From assembly GCA_963703165.1 (NCBI GenBank), contig OY969798.1:3720001-3784000 (forward strand): a stretch of 64,000 bases of DNA. Reading direction: 5' to 3'. Of the stretch, positions 34,383 to 44,760 are shown piece by piece. A program made the position numbers and the translations under genes. The notes under the pieces are model-generated. The model saw only the letters and a list, made by a program, of their open reading frames with translations, did no database searches and was not told where the DNA came from. Source of the DNA: JBQTKD01 sp963703165 (lineage in GTDB: Bacteria > Actinomycetota > Actinomycetes > Sporichthyales > Sporichthyaceae). The stretch's first letter is position 1. Each line of letters starts with the position of its first letter.

Positions 34383-34574
34383 TGCGTCCGACGTTGCGGG
34401 GCCCAGCGGACGCCAGACGTCGGACGCATCGAAGTCGGCGGGCGGCGGGTCCCCGTGCGTCCGACGTTGCGGGGCCCAGCGGACGCCAGACGTCGGACGC
34501 ATCGAAGTCGGCGGGCGGCGGGGTCCCGTGCGTCCGACGTTGCGGAGCCGAGCGGACGCCAGGCGTCGGACGCA
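34383..34574. repeat. Palindromic repeat array 1, three 46-bp units
   Basis: Units lie at 34383-34428, 34456-34501 and 34529-34574, with a period of exactly 73 bp. The first two begin TGCGTCCGACGT and end ACGTCGGACGCA, which are reverse complements; the middle is GC-rich (GCGGGGCCCAGCGGACGCC). The third has GGCGTCGGACGCA at its end. The 27-bp spacers are nearly identical (TCGAAGTCGGCGGGCGGCGG). The array starts 6 bp after the VWA gene stop and lies before the MFS gene. Confidence 0.9.
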
Positions 34575-34580
34575 AGGAGG

Positions 34581-36554
34581 TCAGCCGGCGCGGCGGCGGG
34601 AGCCGGAGGCGCGGCGGGCGAGGTAGTCGCTGACCACGTAGTCGCCGAGGCGTTCGGGGTCGGGGTGGAAGACGCGCCCGCCGTTGCGGCGCGCGACCTC
34701 TTCGCAGAAGGCGGTCAGGCGGGGGTCCGGGTCGAGGGAGAACACCGACAGCTGGGCGCGGCGGCGGGTCATCGCGTCGACCTGGGCGTAGGTGAGGGCC
34801 ACGGTCTCCGGGGCCGGGGGCCAGTCGAACCAGACCCCGCCGTCGCGGCGCAGATGGGCGGTCGGCTCGCCGTCGGTGATGATCAGCACGATCCGGTCGC
34901 TGCCCGGGTGCTTGTCCAGGAAGCGGCCGGACAGCAGCAGGGCGTGCTGCAGGTTCGTGCCCTGCACGTAGTCCGGTTCGAGGGTGGCCAGCTGGGTCGG
35001 GCTGATCTCCGCGGCGTAGCGCGCGAAGGTGACGATCTGCACCGCGTCCTGCGGGTACATCCCGGTGACCAGGGCGTGCAGGGCCAGCGCGGTGGTCTTG
35101 GCCGAGACCCAGGTGTCGCGCAGGGCCATGGAGAACGAGGTGTCCAGCAGCAGGGACACCGCCGCGCGTCCACGCCGCTCGGTCTCGGCGACCTCGAAGT
35201 CCTCCACAGACAGTTCGATCCGGCCCGAGCTCGACGGATCGCCCGCGGTCCGCGTGATCGCGTTCGTGAGCGTCCGGACGACGTCGACGGGTTGGGAGTC
35301 GCCGAACTGCCACGGCCGGGTCGAGCCGGTCAGTTCCCCTGCGGCACCGGCGGCCTGGATCTCGTGCCCGCCGCGGCGCGACGTCGACAGTGAGGCGAAC
35401 ACGCGGCGCAGCGCGCTCTGCCCGATGCGCCGGATCGCTTTGGGGGTCAACTCCAGCTGACCGCCGACGCGGTCGAGCCAGCCCTGCTCCTCGAGCTCGC
35501 GCTGAATGCGCCGCAGTTCCGCCAGGTCGTCCAGTGCCCCACGGCCGAGGGCTCGGCGGACTGCTTCCTCGTCGACGTCGGCCAGATCCGCGCCCGGGTA
35601 ATCCTGGCCGAGGCTCGCGGCCAGGTCCTCGAGGTCGGCCAGTTCGGCCATCGCGGTCGTGGCATCGCCGAGGCCCAGTTGCTGATCGCCCGACAGCCGG
35701 GACGACGAGTCCCAGTCCAGGTCGGGCCGACGGGCGCGCAACGCGTCGGAGAGCCGCGCCATCTCGGAGGCCACCCCGAGGTCGTCGAGCACCCCGGCGG
35801 CCAACGCGGACAGTTCGGCCCGCTGTTCCGGGGTGAGGGACTCCATCAGCCGTTGCGCGGCGGCCATCCGCCGCGCCAAGGAATCGACGAGCTCTTCCAG
35901 GGTCTGCGGGTTGTCCGGGAAGAAGTCGTTGTACCGCTCGACGAAATCCTCGAACTGATCCTGCGTCAGTTCCCCACGCTCATCGGCGGCGAGCATCTCG
36001 TTGAGCTCCGCGAGCATGTTCTTCACCCGGGCGAGTTCCTCCGGCCCGGCCTGCTGCAGCGCCTGCTTCATGCCGGCAAAGCGACTGTCCAGCACCTCGG
36101 CGCGCAGCAGGTCGCGGATCGCCTCGTAGGCCGCGGCGGCCTCCGGGGAGCGCCACTCGTACTCGCGCAGCTCTTGCACCGCGCGGGCCGTCTGGTCCGG
36201 GTCCACCGCGCTCAGGCGCGCCTCGCGGAACCGCGCATCGTCGCTCGGGTCGGGGAACAACGCGGTGCGTTCGGCGCCGAGGGCCTCCTCGAGCAGCCGA
36301 CGCACCTCCTCCAGGGTGCCGTCGCCGCGGAAGTTGCGCCGGGCCTCGCGGGCTCGGCGCAACGCCTCACGGCGCATGCTCTCCAGACCCCGACGGCCAG
36401 GGGCGCCGCGTTGCAGCAGTTCACGCAGGGCCTCGCGCGGGTCCGCGCCCGCGACCACCTGCTCGCCCAACGCATCCAGCGCGTGCCGGACATCGTAGGG
36501 CGCCGCCAACGGATCGGGTCCGTCGTCGAAGGGCCCGTACCGATATCGCGTCAT
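34581..36554 (-). CDS. VWA-domain protein (ChlD/CoxE-like)
   Basis: The 657-residue protein has a long helical N-terminal part and a C-terminal von Willebrand A domain. The MIDAS residues are visible as DTSFSMALRD (near residue 468), the conserved Thr in QGTNLQHALLLS and the Asp in LIITDGEPTAH. It is the partner of the AAA+ protein encoded just upstream on the same strand, whose stop overlaps this start by 4 bp. Such pairs (MoxR/ChlI with VWA) act as metal-insertion or complex-remodelling chaperones; the client is unknown here. No chlorophyll or cobalt genes are nearby. Confidence 0.87.
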   Translation of the reverse strand: MTRYRYGPFDDGPDPLAAPYDVRHALDALGEQVVAGADPREALRELLQRGAPGRRGLESMRREALRRAREARRNFRGDGTLEEVRRLLEEALGAERTALFPDPSDDARFREARLSAVDPDQTARAVQELREYEWRSPEAAAAYEAIRDLLRAEVLDSRFAGMKQALQQAGPEELARVKNMLAELNEMLAADERGELTQDQFEDFVERYNDFFPDNPQTLEELVDSLARRMAAAQRLMESLTPEQRAELSALAAGVLDDLGVASEMARLSDALRARRPDLDWDSSSRLSGDQQLGLGDATTAMAELADLEDLAASLGQDYPGADLADVDEEAVRRALGRGALDDLAELRRIQRELEEQGWLDRVGGQLELTPKAIRRIGQSALRRVFASLSTSRRGGHEIQAAGAAGELTGSTRPWQFGDSQPVDVVRTLTNAITRTAGDPSSSGRIELSVEDFEVAETERRGRAAVSLLLDTSFSMALRDTWVSAKTTALALHALVTGMYPQDAVQIVTFARYAAEISPTQLATLEPDYVQGTNLQHALLLSGRFLDKHPGSDRIVLIITDGEPTAHLRRDGGVWFDWPPAPETVALTYAQVDAMTRRRAQLSVFSLDPDPRLTAFCEEVARRNGGRVFHPDPERLGDYVVSDYLARRASGSRRRAG

Positions 36555-37960
36555 GCGGTGCCGTAGACCGCGCGGCCGTCGGAGTCGGTGGCCTTGGAGA
36601 TCTTGCGACCCAGGTACAGCCCCTCCAGGGCGAACTCCGCCGCGCCGGCGGCCGCGCCCGGCGACTCGGCGTCGTCGTTGCCCAACCGGGCCAGCAGCTT
36701 GCCCAGCCCGGGGATCTGACCGAGCTGGCCGAGCAGGTTCGCGGCGGGGACGACGTCGCCCGACGAGATGGCCTCACCGGTGCTGACCCGTTCCACGAGG
36801 CCGCTCAGGTCGGCACCGCCCAACCGGTCCCGGAAGACCTGGTGCGTCGCGCGCCGCAGCAGATGCGTGAGGATCTCGAGCTCGCGACCTTCCTCGCCGG
36901 CCTCGAACTCGACCTTGCCGCGCAGGGTCGGCACGATGCCCGCGAGGTCCGCGATCCGCGCCACGGGAGGTTCCTCGACCAGGGCGGCCCGGCGCTGCGC
37001 GGAGGCGGCGACGGTCTCCGCCGCGGCGATCGCGAAGCGGGCGGAGACCCCGGAGCGGGAGTCGACCGCCGACGACTCGCGTACCTCGCGGGTGAAGCGG
37101 ACGAGGATCTCCAGCAGGTACTCGGGGACGACGCCGGCCTCGCCGAGGTCGGCCTCCTGCAGGATCAGGTCCAGTTCGTCGGCCAGGTTCAGCGGGTAGT
37201 GGGTGCGGATCTCGGCGCCGAAGCGGTCCTTGAGCGGCGTGATGATCCGCCCGCGGTTGGTGTAGTCCTCGGGGTTCGCGGTCGCCACCAGGAACAGGTC
37301 CAACGGCAGCCGCAGGGCATATCCACGGATCTGCACGTCGCGTTCCTCGAGCACGTTGAGCAGACCGACCTGAATGCGCTCGGCCAGGTCCGGGAGCTCG
37401 TTGACGACGAAGATCCCGCGGTTGGTACGTGGCACCAGTCCGTAGTGCACGGTCTCGGGGTCCCCGAGGCTGCGTCCGGCCGCGACCTTCACCGGGTCGA
37501 TGTCGCCGATGAGGTCACCGATCGAGGTGTCCGGCGTCGCGAGCTTCTCCGCGTACCGGTCGGTGGCGGCGAGCCAGGAGATCGGGAGGTCGTCGCCGGC
37601 CTGGTCGGCCACGGCCTTGCTGTGCGGGGTGATCGGGTGCTCGGGATGCTCGTGCAGTTCCGAACCGGTGATGAAGGGCGTCCACGGATCCAGCAACGAG
37701 GTCAGCGTCCGGGCCAGTCGGGTCTTGCCCTGCCCGCGCTCGCCGAGCAGCACCAGGTCGTGGCCGGCCAGCAGGGCGCGCTCCAGCTGCGGCAGCACGG
37801 TGGCGTCGAACCCCACGATGCCGGGGAAGCGCGGGGTGCCGGCGCGGAGCAGCGCGATCAGGTTCTCCCGCAGCTCCGCCTTGACGGGGCGGTGGACGTG
37901 CCCCAGCTTTCGCAGTTCGCCCAGGGTCGTGGGGGCGGGGGGATCAAGGTTCGGGTGCAT
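36551..37960 (-). CDS. AAA+ ATPase, MoxR/ChlI-like
   Basis: The 469-residue ATPase has Walker A in LLGERGQGKTRLARTL (near residue 70), a Walker B-like segment GIFVVNELPDLAERIQ with NE instead of the common DE, and sensor 1 LFLVATANPEDYTNRG. The C-terminal part is helical with a lid. It is likely the ATP-driven half of a chaperone pair with the VWA protein downstream, which it overlaps by 4 bp. The start is ATG 37960, with the longer upstream frame rejected as non-coding. A divergent fadD gene begins 95 bp away. Confidence 0.87.
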   Translation of the reverse strand: MHPNLDPPAPTTLGELRKLGHVHRPVKAELRENLIALLRAGTPRFPGIVGFDATVLPQLERALLAGHDLVLLGERGQGKTRLARTLTSLLDPWTPFITGSELHEHPEHPITPHSKAVADQAGDDLPISWLAATDRYAEKLATPDTSIGDLIGDIDPVKVAAGRSLGDPETVHYGLVPRTNRGIFVVNELPDLAERIQVGLLNVLEERDVQIRGYALRLPLDLFLVATANPEDYTNRGRIITPLKDRFGAEIRTHYPLNLADELDLILQEADLGEAGVVPEYLLEILVRFTREVRESSAVDSRSGVSARFAIAAAETVAASAQRRAALVEEPPVARIADLAGIVPTLRGKVEFEAGEEGRELEILTHLLRRATHQVFRDRLGGADLSGLVERVSTGEAISSGDVVPAANLLGQLGQIPGLGKLLARLGNDDAESPGAAAGAAEFALEGLYLGRKISKATDSDGRAVYGTA

Positions 37961-38054
37961 GTCCAGCACCGTACGTCGCCGACGGCGGCCGTGATTCGGC
38001 GGTGCGGCGGCCGTGCCAGACTGGCGCCGCCGGGCGACGAGGAGGTCCATCGCG

Positions 38055-39845
38055 ATGACCGCAGGCTCGCAACCGCGGACCTTGTGCGAGGCGTTCCAAC
38101 GCACCGCTCGGATCGACCCGGACGCGCTCGCGTTGCGCACCGTGGGCGACACCCTGCGGATCACGTGGGGTGACTACGCCGCCCGGGTGCGGACGATCGC
38201 CGCCGCCCTGTCCGGACTCGGCGTCACCCGCGGGGACACCGTCGCGGTCATGCTCGTGAACCGCCCGGAGTTCCATCTCGTCGACACCGCGGCTCTGCAT
38301 CTGGGCGCCTGTCCGTTCTCGATCTACAACTCCAGCTCCCCGGAACAGATCGAGCACCTGTTCGCCAATGCGGGCAACAAGATCGTCGTCACCGAGCCCC
38401 AGTTCGTGCCGCGGCTGCTCGCCTCCGGAGCGGCGACGGTCATCAGCATCGAGCCCTGCGACGGGGCAGCGCTGCTCACGGACCTCGAGTCCGCCGCGGA
38501 CCCCGCCTTCGACCTCGAGGCCGCCATGGCGGCGGTCTCGCCCGACGACCTCGCCACGTTGATCTACACCTCGGGCACGACCGGGCCGTCCAAGGGTGTC
38601 GAGATCACCCATGCGCAGGCCCTCGCCCAGGTGTTCGCGATCAGCGAGTGGCTGCCGTTGGAGTTCGGCGCCACCTCGACCTCGTTCCTGCCTCTGGCGC
38701 ACATCGCCGAGCGCGGTGTCGGTTACTACCGGCAGCTCGTCTACGGATCGACGCTGACCCCCGTCGCCGATCCGCGTCAGGTCGTGGCCGCGCTGACCGA
38801 ACTGCACCCCGATCACTGGGGCGCGGTGCCGAGTGTCTGGCAGCGCATCCGCGGCGCGTTGGAGATGGGTATCGCCGAGGCACCCGAACCGGTCCGTGCC
38901 GCGGTCGCCGCGGCGGTGGACGCGGCCGAGATCCGCGGTCGGGGCGAGGAAGTCCCGGCGGATCTCGCGGCCGCGGTCGAGGCCGCAGCACCTGTGCTCG
39001 ACGGACTCCGCGCGAAGATCGGGCTGGACAAGGCCCCGTGGCTGATCAGCGGGGCGGCTGCGATCCCGGTGGAGACGCTGCTGTTCTTCTCCGGGATCGG
39101 CGTGGAGATCTACGAGGCGTGGGGCATGTCGGAGGTCAGCGGCATCGGCATCGCCAACGCTCCCGGTCATCGCAAGCTCGGTTCGGTGGGCCGTGCGTTG
39201 CCGGGTACCGAGGTGCGCCTCGCCGAGGACGGCGAACTGCTCTTCCGCGGACCGCAGTTGATGAGCGGGTACCGCAACCTGCCCGAGGCCACCGCCGAGG
39301 CGATCGACGCCGACGGTTGGTTGCACACCGGCGACGTGGCCACGATCGACGATGAGGGCTACGTACGGATCGTCGACCGCAAGAAGGAACTGATCATCAA
39401 CTCCGGCGGCAAGAACATGTCGCCGGCCAACATCGAGATGGCGATCAAGGCCGCCGGCCCGTTGATCGGCAACGTCGTCGCGATCGGTGACGCGCGGCCA
39501 TACGTCACCGCGCTGATCACCCTCGAGGCCGACGTCGCCGCGACCTGGGCGGCCAAGAACGGCCGGGCCGACGCCTCCGCCGCCGCCCTGGCCGCGGACC
39601 CGGACGTGCGTGCGGCGATCGAGGTCAGCGTTCGCGCCGCCAACGAACGGCTGTCCCGCGTCGAGCAGATCAAACGGTTCCGGATCCTCGATGTCTACTG
39701 GGCTCCGGCCTCCGACGAACTGACGCCGACGATGAAGTTGCGTCGTAAGCCCATCGCGGGGAAGTACGCCACACAGATCGAGGAGCTCTACGAGGCGCAG
39801 CCGCCCCCGGCCGTGTGCTCACTGCGGGCTCCGGACGAGACCTGA
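38055..39845 (+). CDS. Long-chain acyl-CoA synthetase (FadD15-like)
   Basis: The 596-residue enzyme activates fatty acids to CoA esters. The AMP-binding motif is LIYTSGTTGPSKGVEITH (near residue 175), the A5 motif is YEAWGMSEVSG, and the A7-A8 region is GWLHTGDVATID then RIVDRKKELIINSGGKNMSP. The Lys near the C-terminus (MKLRRKPIAGKY) fits the A10 motif. GAGGAGG before ATG 38055 supports the start. A FIST-domain gene follows 12 bp after the stop and is probably co-transcribed. Confidence 0.9.
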   Translation: MTAGSQPRTLCEAFQRTARIDPDALALRTVGDTLRITWGDYAARVRTIAAALSGLGVTRGDTVAVMLVNRPEFHLVDTAALHLGACPFSIYNSSSPEQIEHLFANAGNKIVVTEPQFVPRLLASGAATVISIEPCDGAALLTDLESAADPAFDLEAAMAAVSPDDLATLIYTSGTTGPSKGVEITHAQALAQVFAISEWLPLEFGATSTSFLPLAHIAERGVGYYRQLVYGSTLTPVADPRQVVAALTELHPDHWGAVPSVWQRIRGALEMGIAEAPEPVRAAVAAAVDAAEIRGRGEEVPADLAAAVEAAAPVLDGLRAKIGLDKAPWLISGAAAIPVETLLFFSGIGVEIYEAWGMSEVSGIGIANAPGHRKLGSVGRALPGTEVRLAEDGELLFRGPQLMSGYRNLPEATAEAIDADGWLHTGDVATIDDEGYVRIVDRKKELIINSGGKNMSPANIEMAIKAAGPLIGNVVAIGDARPYVTALITLEADVAATWAAKNGRADASAAALAADPDVRAAIEVSVRAANERLSRVEQIKRFRILDVYWAPASDELTPTMKLRRKPIAGKYATQIEELYEAQPPPAVCSLRAPDET

Positions 39846-39857
39846 GAAGAGCGAACG

Positions 39858-41060
39858 ATGAGATTCGGCAGTGGACTGGTCGCGGTCGGCGCCGGTGGAC
39901 CGGCGTCCGTCCCGCAGGCCGAGAACTTGGTCGAGGCGGCGACCCGTGCCGCGGTGATGGCTCGTGCCGCGCTCGGCGACGTCGATCCGGACCTCGCGTG
40001 CATCTTCGTCGCCGGTGCTGACTCGGCACAGATCGCCGCCGCCGGGGCCGCGGCCTGCCAGGAGCTGTCCGCGGCCGCGGTCATCGGGTGCAGCGCGCCC
40101 GGGGTCATCGGCGCCGGCGCCGGCGTCGAGATGCAACCCGCGGTGTCGGTCTGGGTGGGCGTGCTGCCCGGCGTCCGCGTGCACACCTTCGTGCTGGACA
40201 CCCTGCGCACCGAGGACAACCTGACCGTGCTCGGCCTGCCCCAGCCCGAGGTCGACGCCGCCGTGGGCATCGTGCTCGCCGACCCGCGCACGTTCCCGAT
40301 CGACGGCTTCGTCGCCTCCTCGGAACAGTTCCTGCCCGGCCTCCCACTGGTCGGCGGGCTCGCGACCGGTCCGGTCGGGATGCCGGGGCGCACGTGGCTG
40401 TGCCGGGACGGGGAGGTCTTCGACTCCGGTGCCGTCGGGGCGATCCTCTGCGGGGACGTCGCTGTCTGGCCGGTGGTCTCGCAGGGGTGCCGGCCCGATC
40501 GGGCCCACCATGATCGTCACCCGCTCGGAGGGCAACGAACTGCTCGAGCTGGCCGGCCAACCGGCGATGGAGAAACTGCAGCAGATCCTCACCGAACTCG
40601 ACCCCGACGACCGTCGCCTCGCCCTGTCCGGCCTGGCGATCGGGATCGCCATGGACGAGTACGCCGAGGAGCACGAGTTCGGTGATTTCCTCATCCGCGG
40701 GGTGGCAGGGCTGCGGCCGGACCGCAACTCGGTGGTCATCGGGGATCTTGTCGAGATCGGGCGCACGGTGCGCTTCCAGGTCCGCGACGCCGCCGGCGCC
40801 CACGCCGAACTGGTCGGACCTGCTGGGCAAGCACCGTGCGCAGTCGGGCAGCCCGGACGGCGTCCTGCTGTTCTCCTGCAACGGTCGCGGATCGGCGATG
40901 TTCGACGGCAGCCGACCACGACGCCGTCGCCGTGACCGACGGCTTGGGCACCACCGCCGTCGGCGGCTTCTTCGCCGGTGGCGAGATCGGCCCGGTCGGT
41001 GGTCGCAATCACCTGCACGGATTCACCGCCTCGATCCTCGCCTTCGGCAACGGTGGCTGA
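39858..41060 (+). CDS. FIST-domain sensory protein, three frameshifts
   Basis: The N-terminal FIST part (39858-about 40494) reads VEAATRAAVMARAAL and SAAAVIGCSAPGVIG. The FIST_C part is split over three frames: IGPTMIVTRSEGNELLELAG (40495-40816), KHRAQSGSPDGVLLFSCNGR (40817-40912) and VGGFFAGGEIGPVGGRNHLH, ending FTASILAFGNGG at 41060. Each junction is one surplus base (in CCC, GG and CC). FIST domains bind small ligands such as amino acids in signalling proteins. The order with fadD and a ROK gene is tight, and the last frame overlaps the ROK start by 8 bp. Confidence 0.78.
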
Positions 41061-41969
41061 CCGCCTCGCTCTGGCGATCGACATCGGCGGGACGAAGCTC
41101 GCCGTCGGGATCGTCGACGCCGGGGGACGGGTGGTGCGGTCCGATCGCGCTCCGACCCCGGAGGGCGACGCCGACACGATCTGGGCCGCGCTGACCGGCC
41201 TGATCGATCGGGTCCGCGAGCCGGGGATCGTCGGCGTCGGCGTCGGCTGCGGGGGACCGATGCAATGGCCCGCCGGGCGCGTCTCGCCGTTGAACATCCT
41301 GGGCTGGCGGGACTTTCCGCTGCGCGAGCGGCTCCAGGAGTTCTGCGGCGTCCCGGCGCGGGTGCACAACGACGCGGTCGCGGTCGCTGTCGCCGAGCAC
41401 TGGCGCGGGGCCGGGGAGGGTCGGCGCAACGTGCTCGGGATGGTCGTGTCCACCGGTGTCGGCGGAGGCTTGGTCCTCGGTGGTCGCGTGGTCGACGGGG
41501 CCGGTGGCAACGCGGGGCACGTCGGGTCACATCGTCGTCGACCCGGCCGGGCCCGAGTGCGCCTGCGGTGGCCGCGGGTGCGTGGAGGCGATCGCCAGCG
41601 GCCCTCGCACGACCGAGTGGGCGCGTGCTCAGGGTTGGAGTCGGATCTGACGCCGTGTCACTTGCGGCGGATGCCCGAGCGGGTCACCCGGTCGCGGAGG
41701 CGGCGTTGGCCCGCGCCGGGAAAGCGCTGGGCATCGCGATCGCCTCGGCAGTGGCGGTGTGCGACGTCGAGCTCGTCTGTCTCGGCGGCGGGCTCAGCCA
41801 GGCCGGTGACCTGCTCTGGGAACCGCTGCACGCCGCGTACCGCACGCACGCCGGGTTGTCGTTCGCCCGCGACGTCGCGGTCGTGCCCGCCGCGCTGGGT
41901 CAGGAGGCGGGGCTGGTCGGCGCGGCGGCGTTCGTGCTCGCCTCCGACGCGTACTGGTCCGCGGACTGA
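41053..41969 (+). CDS. ROK-family sugar kinase (glucokinase-like), two frameshifts
   Basis: The protein begins at GTG 41053 with the phosphate-binding motif ALAIDIGGTKLAVGIV. The first frame runs to AGNAGHVG; after one surplus T at about 41528 the next reads HIVVDPAGPECACGGRGCVE with the ROK zinc motif CxCGxxGC. After another surplus base near 41630 the rest (VCDVELVCLGGGLSQAGDLL) ends at 41969. ROK kinases phosphorylate glucose or related sugars; repressor members have an extra HTH, absent here. Its 3' end overlaps the 3' end of the convergent MFS gene by about 70 bp. Confidence 0.8.
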
Positions 41970-43437
41970 ACCTGCGGCAGCGCCGCCACCAGCAGGACGC
42001 AGACCCCGGCCACGACGGCGGCGATCAGGAACACCGTGTGCGCCGCGTCGCCGTACGCAGACGCGAACGCGCACTCGATCTCGAACCGAGGTTGGCGACC
42101 TGATCGGGCAGCAGGCTGAGCTGGCGCAGGTCCACGCCGCTCGTGCCGACGTCGAACCGGTTGCTGACCATGTGGGTGAGCACCGCGGCCCCGACGGCGG
42201 AGCCCACCGTCCCGCCCAGGCCGCGGAAGAAAGACACGGCCGAGGTGGCGACGCCGATCTGTCGCGGCCCGACCGCGGCCTGCGTGGCGGTGATGAGCAG
42301 CGGGGAGACCAGGCCATGGCCGAGCCCGAAGAGCAGCAACGCCAGGATCCACAGCGGCACGGAGGACTCTTCGCTGAGGGCCGCGAGGAGGACCAGCGAG
42401 ATCGTCACCAGGACGGCACCCAGCACCAGTACCGGGCGGGCGCGTCCGCTGCGGGCCACCGCTCGTCCCACGCCCCCGGAACTGACCAGCAGCCCGAGCG
42501 TCAACGCCATCAGCAGCAGGCCGCTGGCGGTTGCCGAGCGGCCCTGCGTGATCTGCAGGAGCAGCGGCACGAAGAGGATCACCGCGAAGAGCGCGAAGCC
42601 GAGCCCGAACGCGGCCCCGGTCGTCAACGCGACGGTGCGATTCGCGAACAGTCCCAGCGGCAGCACGGGGTGGGGGGTCCGACGCGCGGCGGCGACGAAG
42701 GCCGGGGCGAGGACGAGGGCCGCGACGCCGAGCAGGTAGCTCTCGGGGCTGTCGTACCCGGCCTCCTGCCCGCGGGTGATCCAGCACAGGAAGCACCCGA
42801 CGACGCCGGCCAGGAGCAGCCCGCCGCGGAGGTCCAACCGCTCGTCCCGCGCGCGCACCGGGCTGGGCAGGCGGCCGGCCACCAGGAACAGCACGACGGC
42901 GCCGATCGGCAGGTTCAGGAAGAACACCCAGCGCCAGCCTGGGCCGTCGACCATCAGGCCACCGAGCAGCGGGCCGAGCACGCCGCCGATGCCGAACACG
43001 CCGCCGATCGCGCCCGCGTAGTGGTGCCGCTTCTCCCGCGGCACGTTGTCCGCGATCACGGCGTAAGCGAGCGCGACGAGCCCGCCGCCGCCGAGGCCCT
43101 GCAGGGCGCGGGCACCGGCGAGCGAGCCCATGCCCTGCGCGAGGCCGCACAGCACCGAACCGAGCAGGAACAGGCCGACGGCACCGAGCAGCATCGGCTT
43201 GCGGCCGAAGACGTCCGAGGCGCGTCCGTAGAGAAGCGTGGAGGTCGTCGCCGTGAGCAGGTAGGCGGTGATCACCCAGTGGGTGTCCTCGATGCCGCCG
43301 AGGTCGCCGACGATCGTCGGCAGCGCGACGGCCACGATCGTGCCGTCGAGGGCCGCGAGGAGGACGCCGAGCAGCACGCCCACCAGGACCAGATGGAAGT
43401 CCCGGTGCGGCGCCACGGGCGGGGCGGCGTCGGTCAC
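41900..43437 (-). CDS. MFS transporter of the 14-TM drug-resistance type, one frameshift
   Basis: The protein (about 510 residues) is an EmrB/QacA-like exporter: TM1 motif LGVLLAALDGTIVAVALPTI, loop motif GRASDVFGRKPMLLG and GGLMVDGPGWRWVFFLNLPIG. The main frame runs from GTG 43437 to about 42082. There a shift is needed to continue into FEIECAFASAYGDAAHTVFL and the last membrane helix (AAVVAGVCVLLVAALP), ending at 41900. TACCCT six bases before the GTG suggests leaderless transcription. It is divergent from ilvA (72 bp apart) and overlaps the ROK gene at its 3' end. Confidence 0.85.
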
Positions 43438-43443
43438 CGGGCA

Positions 43444-43449
43444 AGGGTA
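43444..43449 (-). promoter_or_regulatory. -10 element TACCCT before GTG 43437
   Basis: On the minus strand TACCCT ends six bases before the MFS start codon, without a Shine-Dalgarno sequence. Confidence 0.5.
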
Positions 43450-43508
43450 GGCGAGTCGTGCCGGTGCGCCGGGCCGCAGGGGCACCCGGGCACTGTCAGA
43501 CTCCCCAC

Positions 43509-44720
43509 GTGACACCACTCCCCGTGACCCGCGCCGACGTGATCGCCGCCCGGGAACTGCTCGACGGGGTCGCGCGGATCACCCCGGTGGTCGGCTCCCG
43601 CGTGCTCACCGCCCGGTGCGGCGGCGAGGTCCGCTTCAAGTGCGAGAACCTCCAGCGCAGCGGGTCGTTCAAGATCCGCGGCGCCTATGTACGCATGGCC
43701 CGGCTCTCCGAGGTCGAACGTGCCGCGGGGGTGATCGCGGCCAGCGCCGGCAACCACGGGCAGGGCGTGGCCCTCGCCGCGTCGCTGCTCGGCATCACCG
43801 CCACCGTCCTCATGCCGAACGGGGCGCCGCTCCCGAAGATCGCCGCGACCGAGGGCTACGGCGCCACCGTGCGCCTGGTCGGACACTCGGTCGCCGACGC
43901 GCTCGTGGCCGCTGCCGAGCTCGCGGCGGAGACCGGTGGCACCCTGATCCACCCCTTCGACCACGCGGACATCGTCGCCGGCCAGGGCAGCGTGGGCCTG
44001 GAGATCCTCGAGCAGGTCCCCGACGTCCGTACGGTCGTCGTGCCCACCGGTGGCGGCGGGCTGCTCGCGGGGATCGCCGCGGCGTTGTCCGACCGTCCGG
44101 ACGTGCGCATCGTGGGGGTCCAGGCCGCCTCGGCCGCCGCCTGGCCCGGCTCGTTGGCCGCCGGGCACCCGCTCGCGCTGGACAACACGTCGACGATGGC
44201 CGACGGCATCGCCGTCGCCAGGCCCGGGGACGTCCCCTTCGCGGTGGTGTCCGAGCTGGTCTCCGACATGCGCACGGTCTCCGAGGAGCACCTGTCCCGC
44301 GCCCTGCTGCTGTGCCTGGAGCGAGCCAAGCTCGTCGTGGAGCCCGCCGGTGCTGCGGCCGTCGCCGCGATCCTCGACGACCCCCAGGCCTTCGAACCGC
44401 CCGTCGTCGCGGTGCTCTCCGGTGGCAACGTCGACCCGCTTCTGATGCTGCGTCTGCTGCGCCACGGCCTCGCGGCCTCCGGGCGGTACGTGGCTTTCCG
44501 GCTCCGCCTGCCCGACCGCCCCGGCGCCCTCGCCGCCCTGCTCCACGAGCTCGCCGAGGCCGACGCCAACGTGCTCGAGGTCGAGCACCTGCGCACCAAC
44601 CCGCGCCTGCACGTCGAGGAGGTCGAGGTGTACGTCCAGCTCGAGACCCGCGGCGGCAAGCACACCGACGCCGTCCTCGCCCGCCTCCGCGCCGCCGGCT
44701 ACTCCCTCTCCTTCGGCTGA
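43509..44720 (+). CDS. ilvA: Threonine ammonia-lyase (threonine dehydratase)
   Basis: The 403-residue PLP enzyme deaminates threonine to 2-oxobutanoate, the entry to isoleucine synthesis or degradation. The PLP Lys is in RSGSFKIRGAYVRM (near residue 54), SAGNHGQGVALAAS is the substrate loop, and VPTGGGGLLAGIA is the phosphate loop. A C-terminal ACT-like domain (RLPDRPGALAALLHELAEA) suggests allosteric control; the length is that of the shorter catabolic/biosynthetic form with a single ACT domain. It starts at GTG 43509 and is divergent from an MFS gene. Confidence 0.9.
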   Translation: MTPLPVTRADVIAARELLDGVARITPVVGSRVLTARCGGEVRFKCENLQRSGSFKIRGAYVRMARLSEVERAAGVIAASAGNHGQGVALAASLLGITATVLMPNGAPLPKIAATEGYGATVRLVGHSVADALVAAAELAAETGGTLIHPFDHADIVAGQGSVGLEILEQVPDVRTVVVPTGGGGLLAGIAAALSDRPDVRIVGVQAASAAAWPGSLAAGHPLALDNTSTMADGIAVARPGDVPFAVVSELVSDMRTVSEEHLSRALLLCLERAKLVVEPAGAAAVAAILDDPQAFEPPVVAVLSGGNVDPLLMLRLLRHGLAASGRYVAFRLRLPDRPGALAALLHELAEADANVLEVEHLRTNPRLHVEEVEVYVQLETRGGKHTDAVLARLRAAGYSLSFG

Positions 44721-44760
44721 CCCACCCCGCCCCCGGGCTGTCCTCCGGCGCCCCCCAACT

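Noticed and set aside
34383..34574. CRISPR array
   Set aside because: The 46-bp units are palindromic over their whole length, the spacers are nearly identical rather than unique, and there are no cas genes.
34581..37960. Magnesium or cobalt chelatase genes
   Set aside because: The AAA+/VWA pair resembles ChlI/ChlD, but no chelatase large subunit or tetrapyrrole gene is present, so a general chaperone pair is the safer call.
40978..43512. An 844-codon open frame on the plus strand across the ROK and MFS genes
   Set aside because: Only its start region coincides with the ROK N-terminus; the rest is antisense to the MFS gene and has low-complexity composition.
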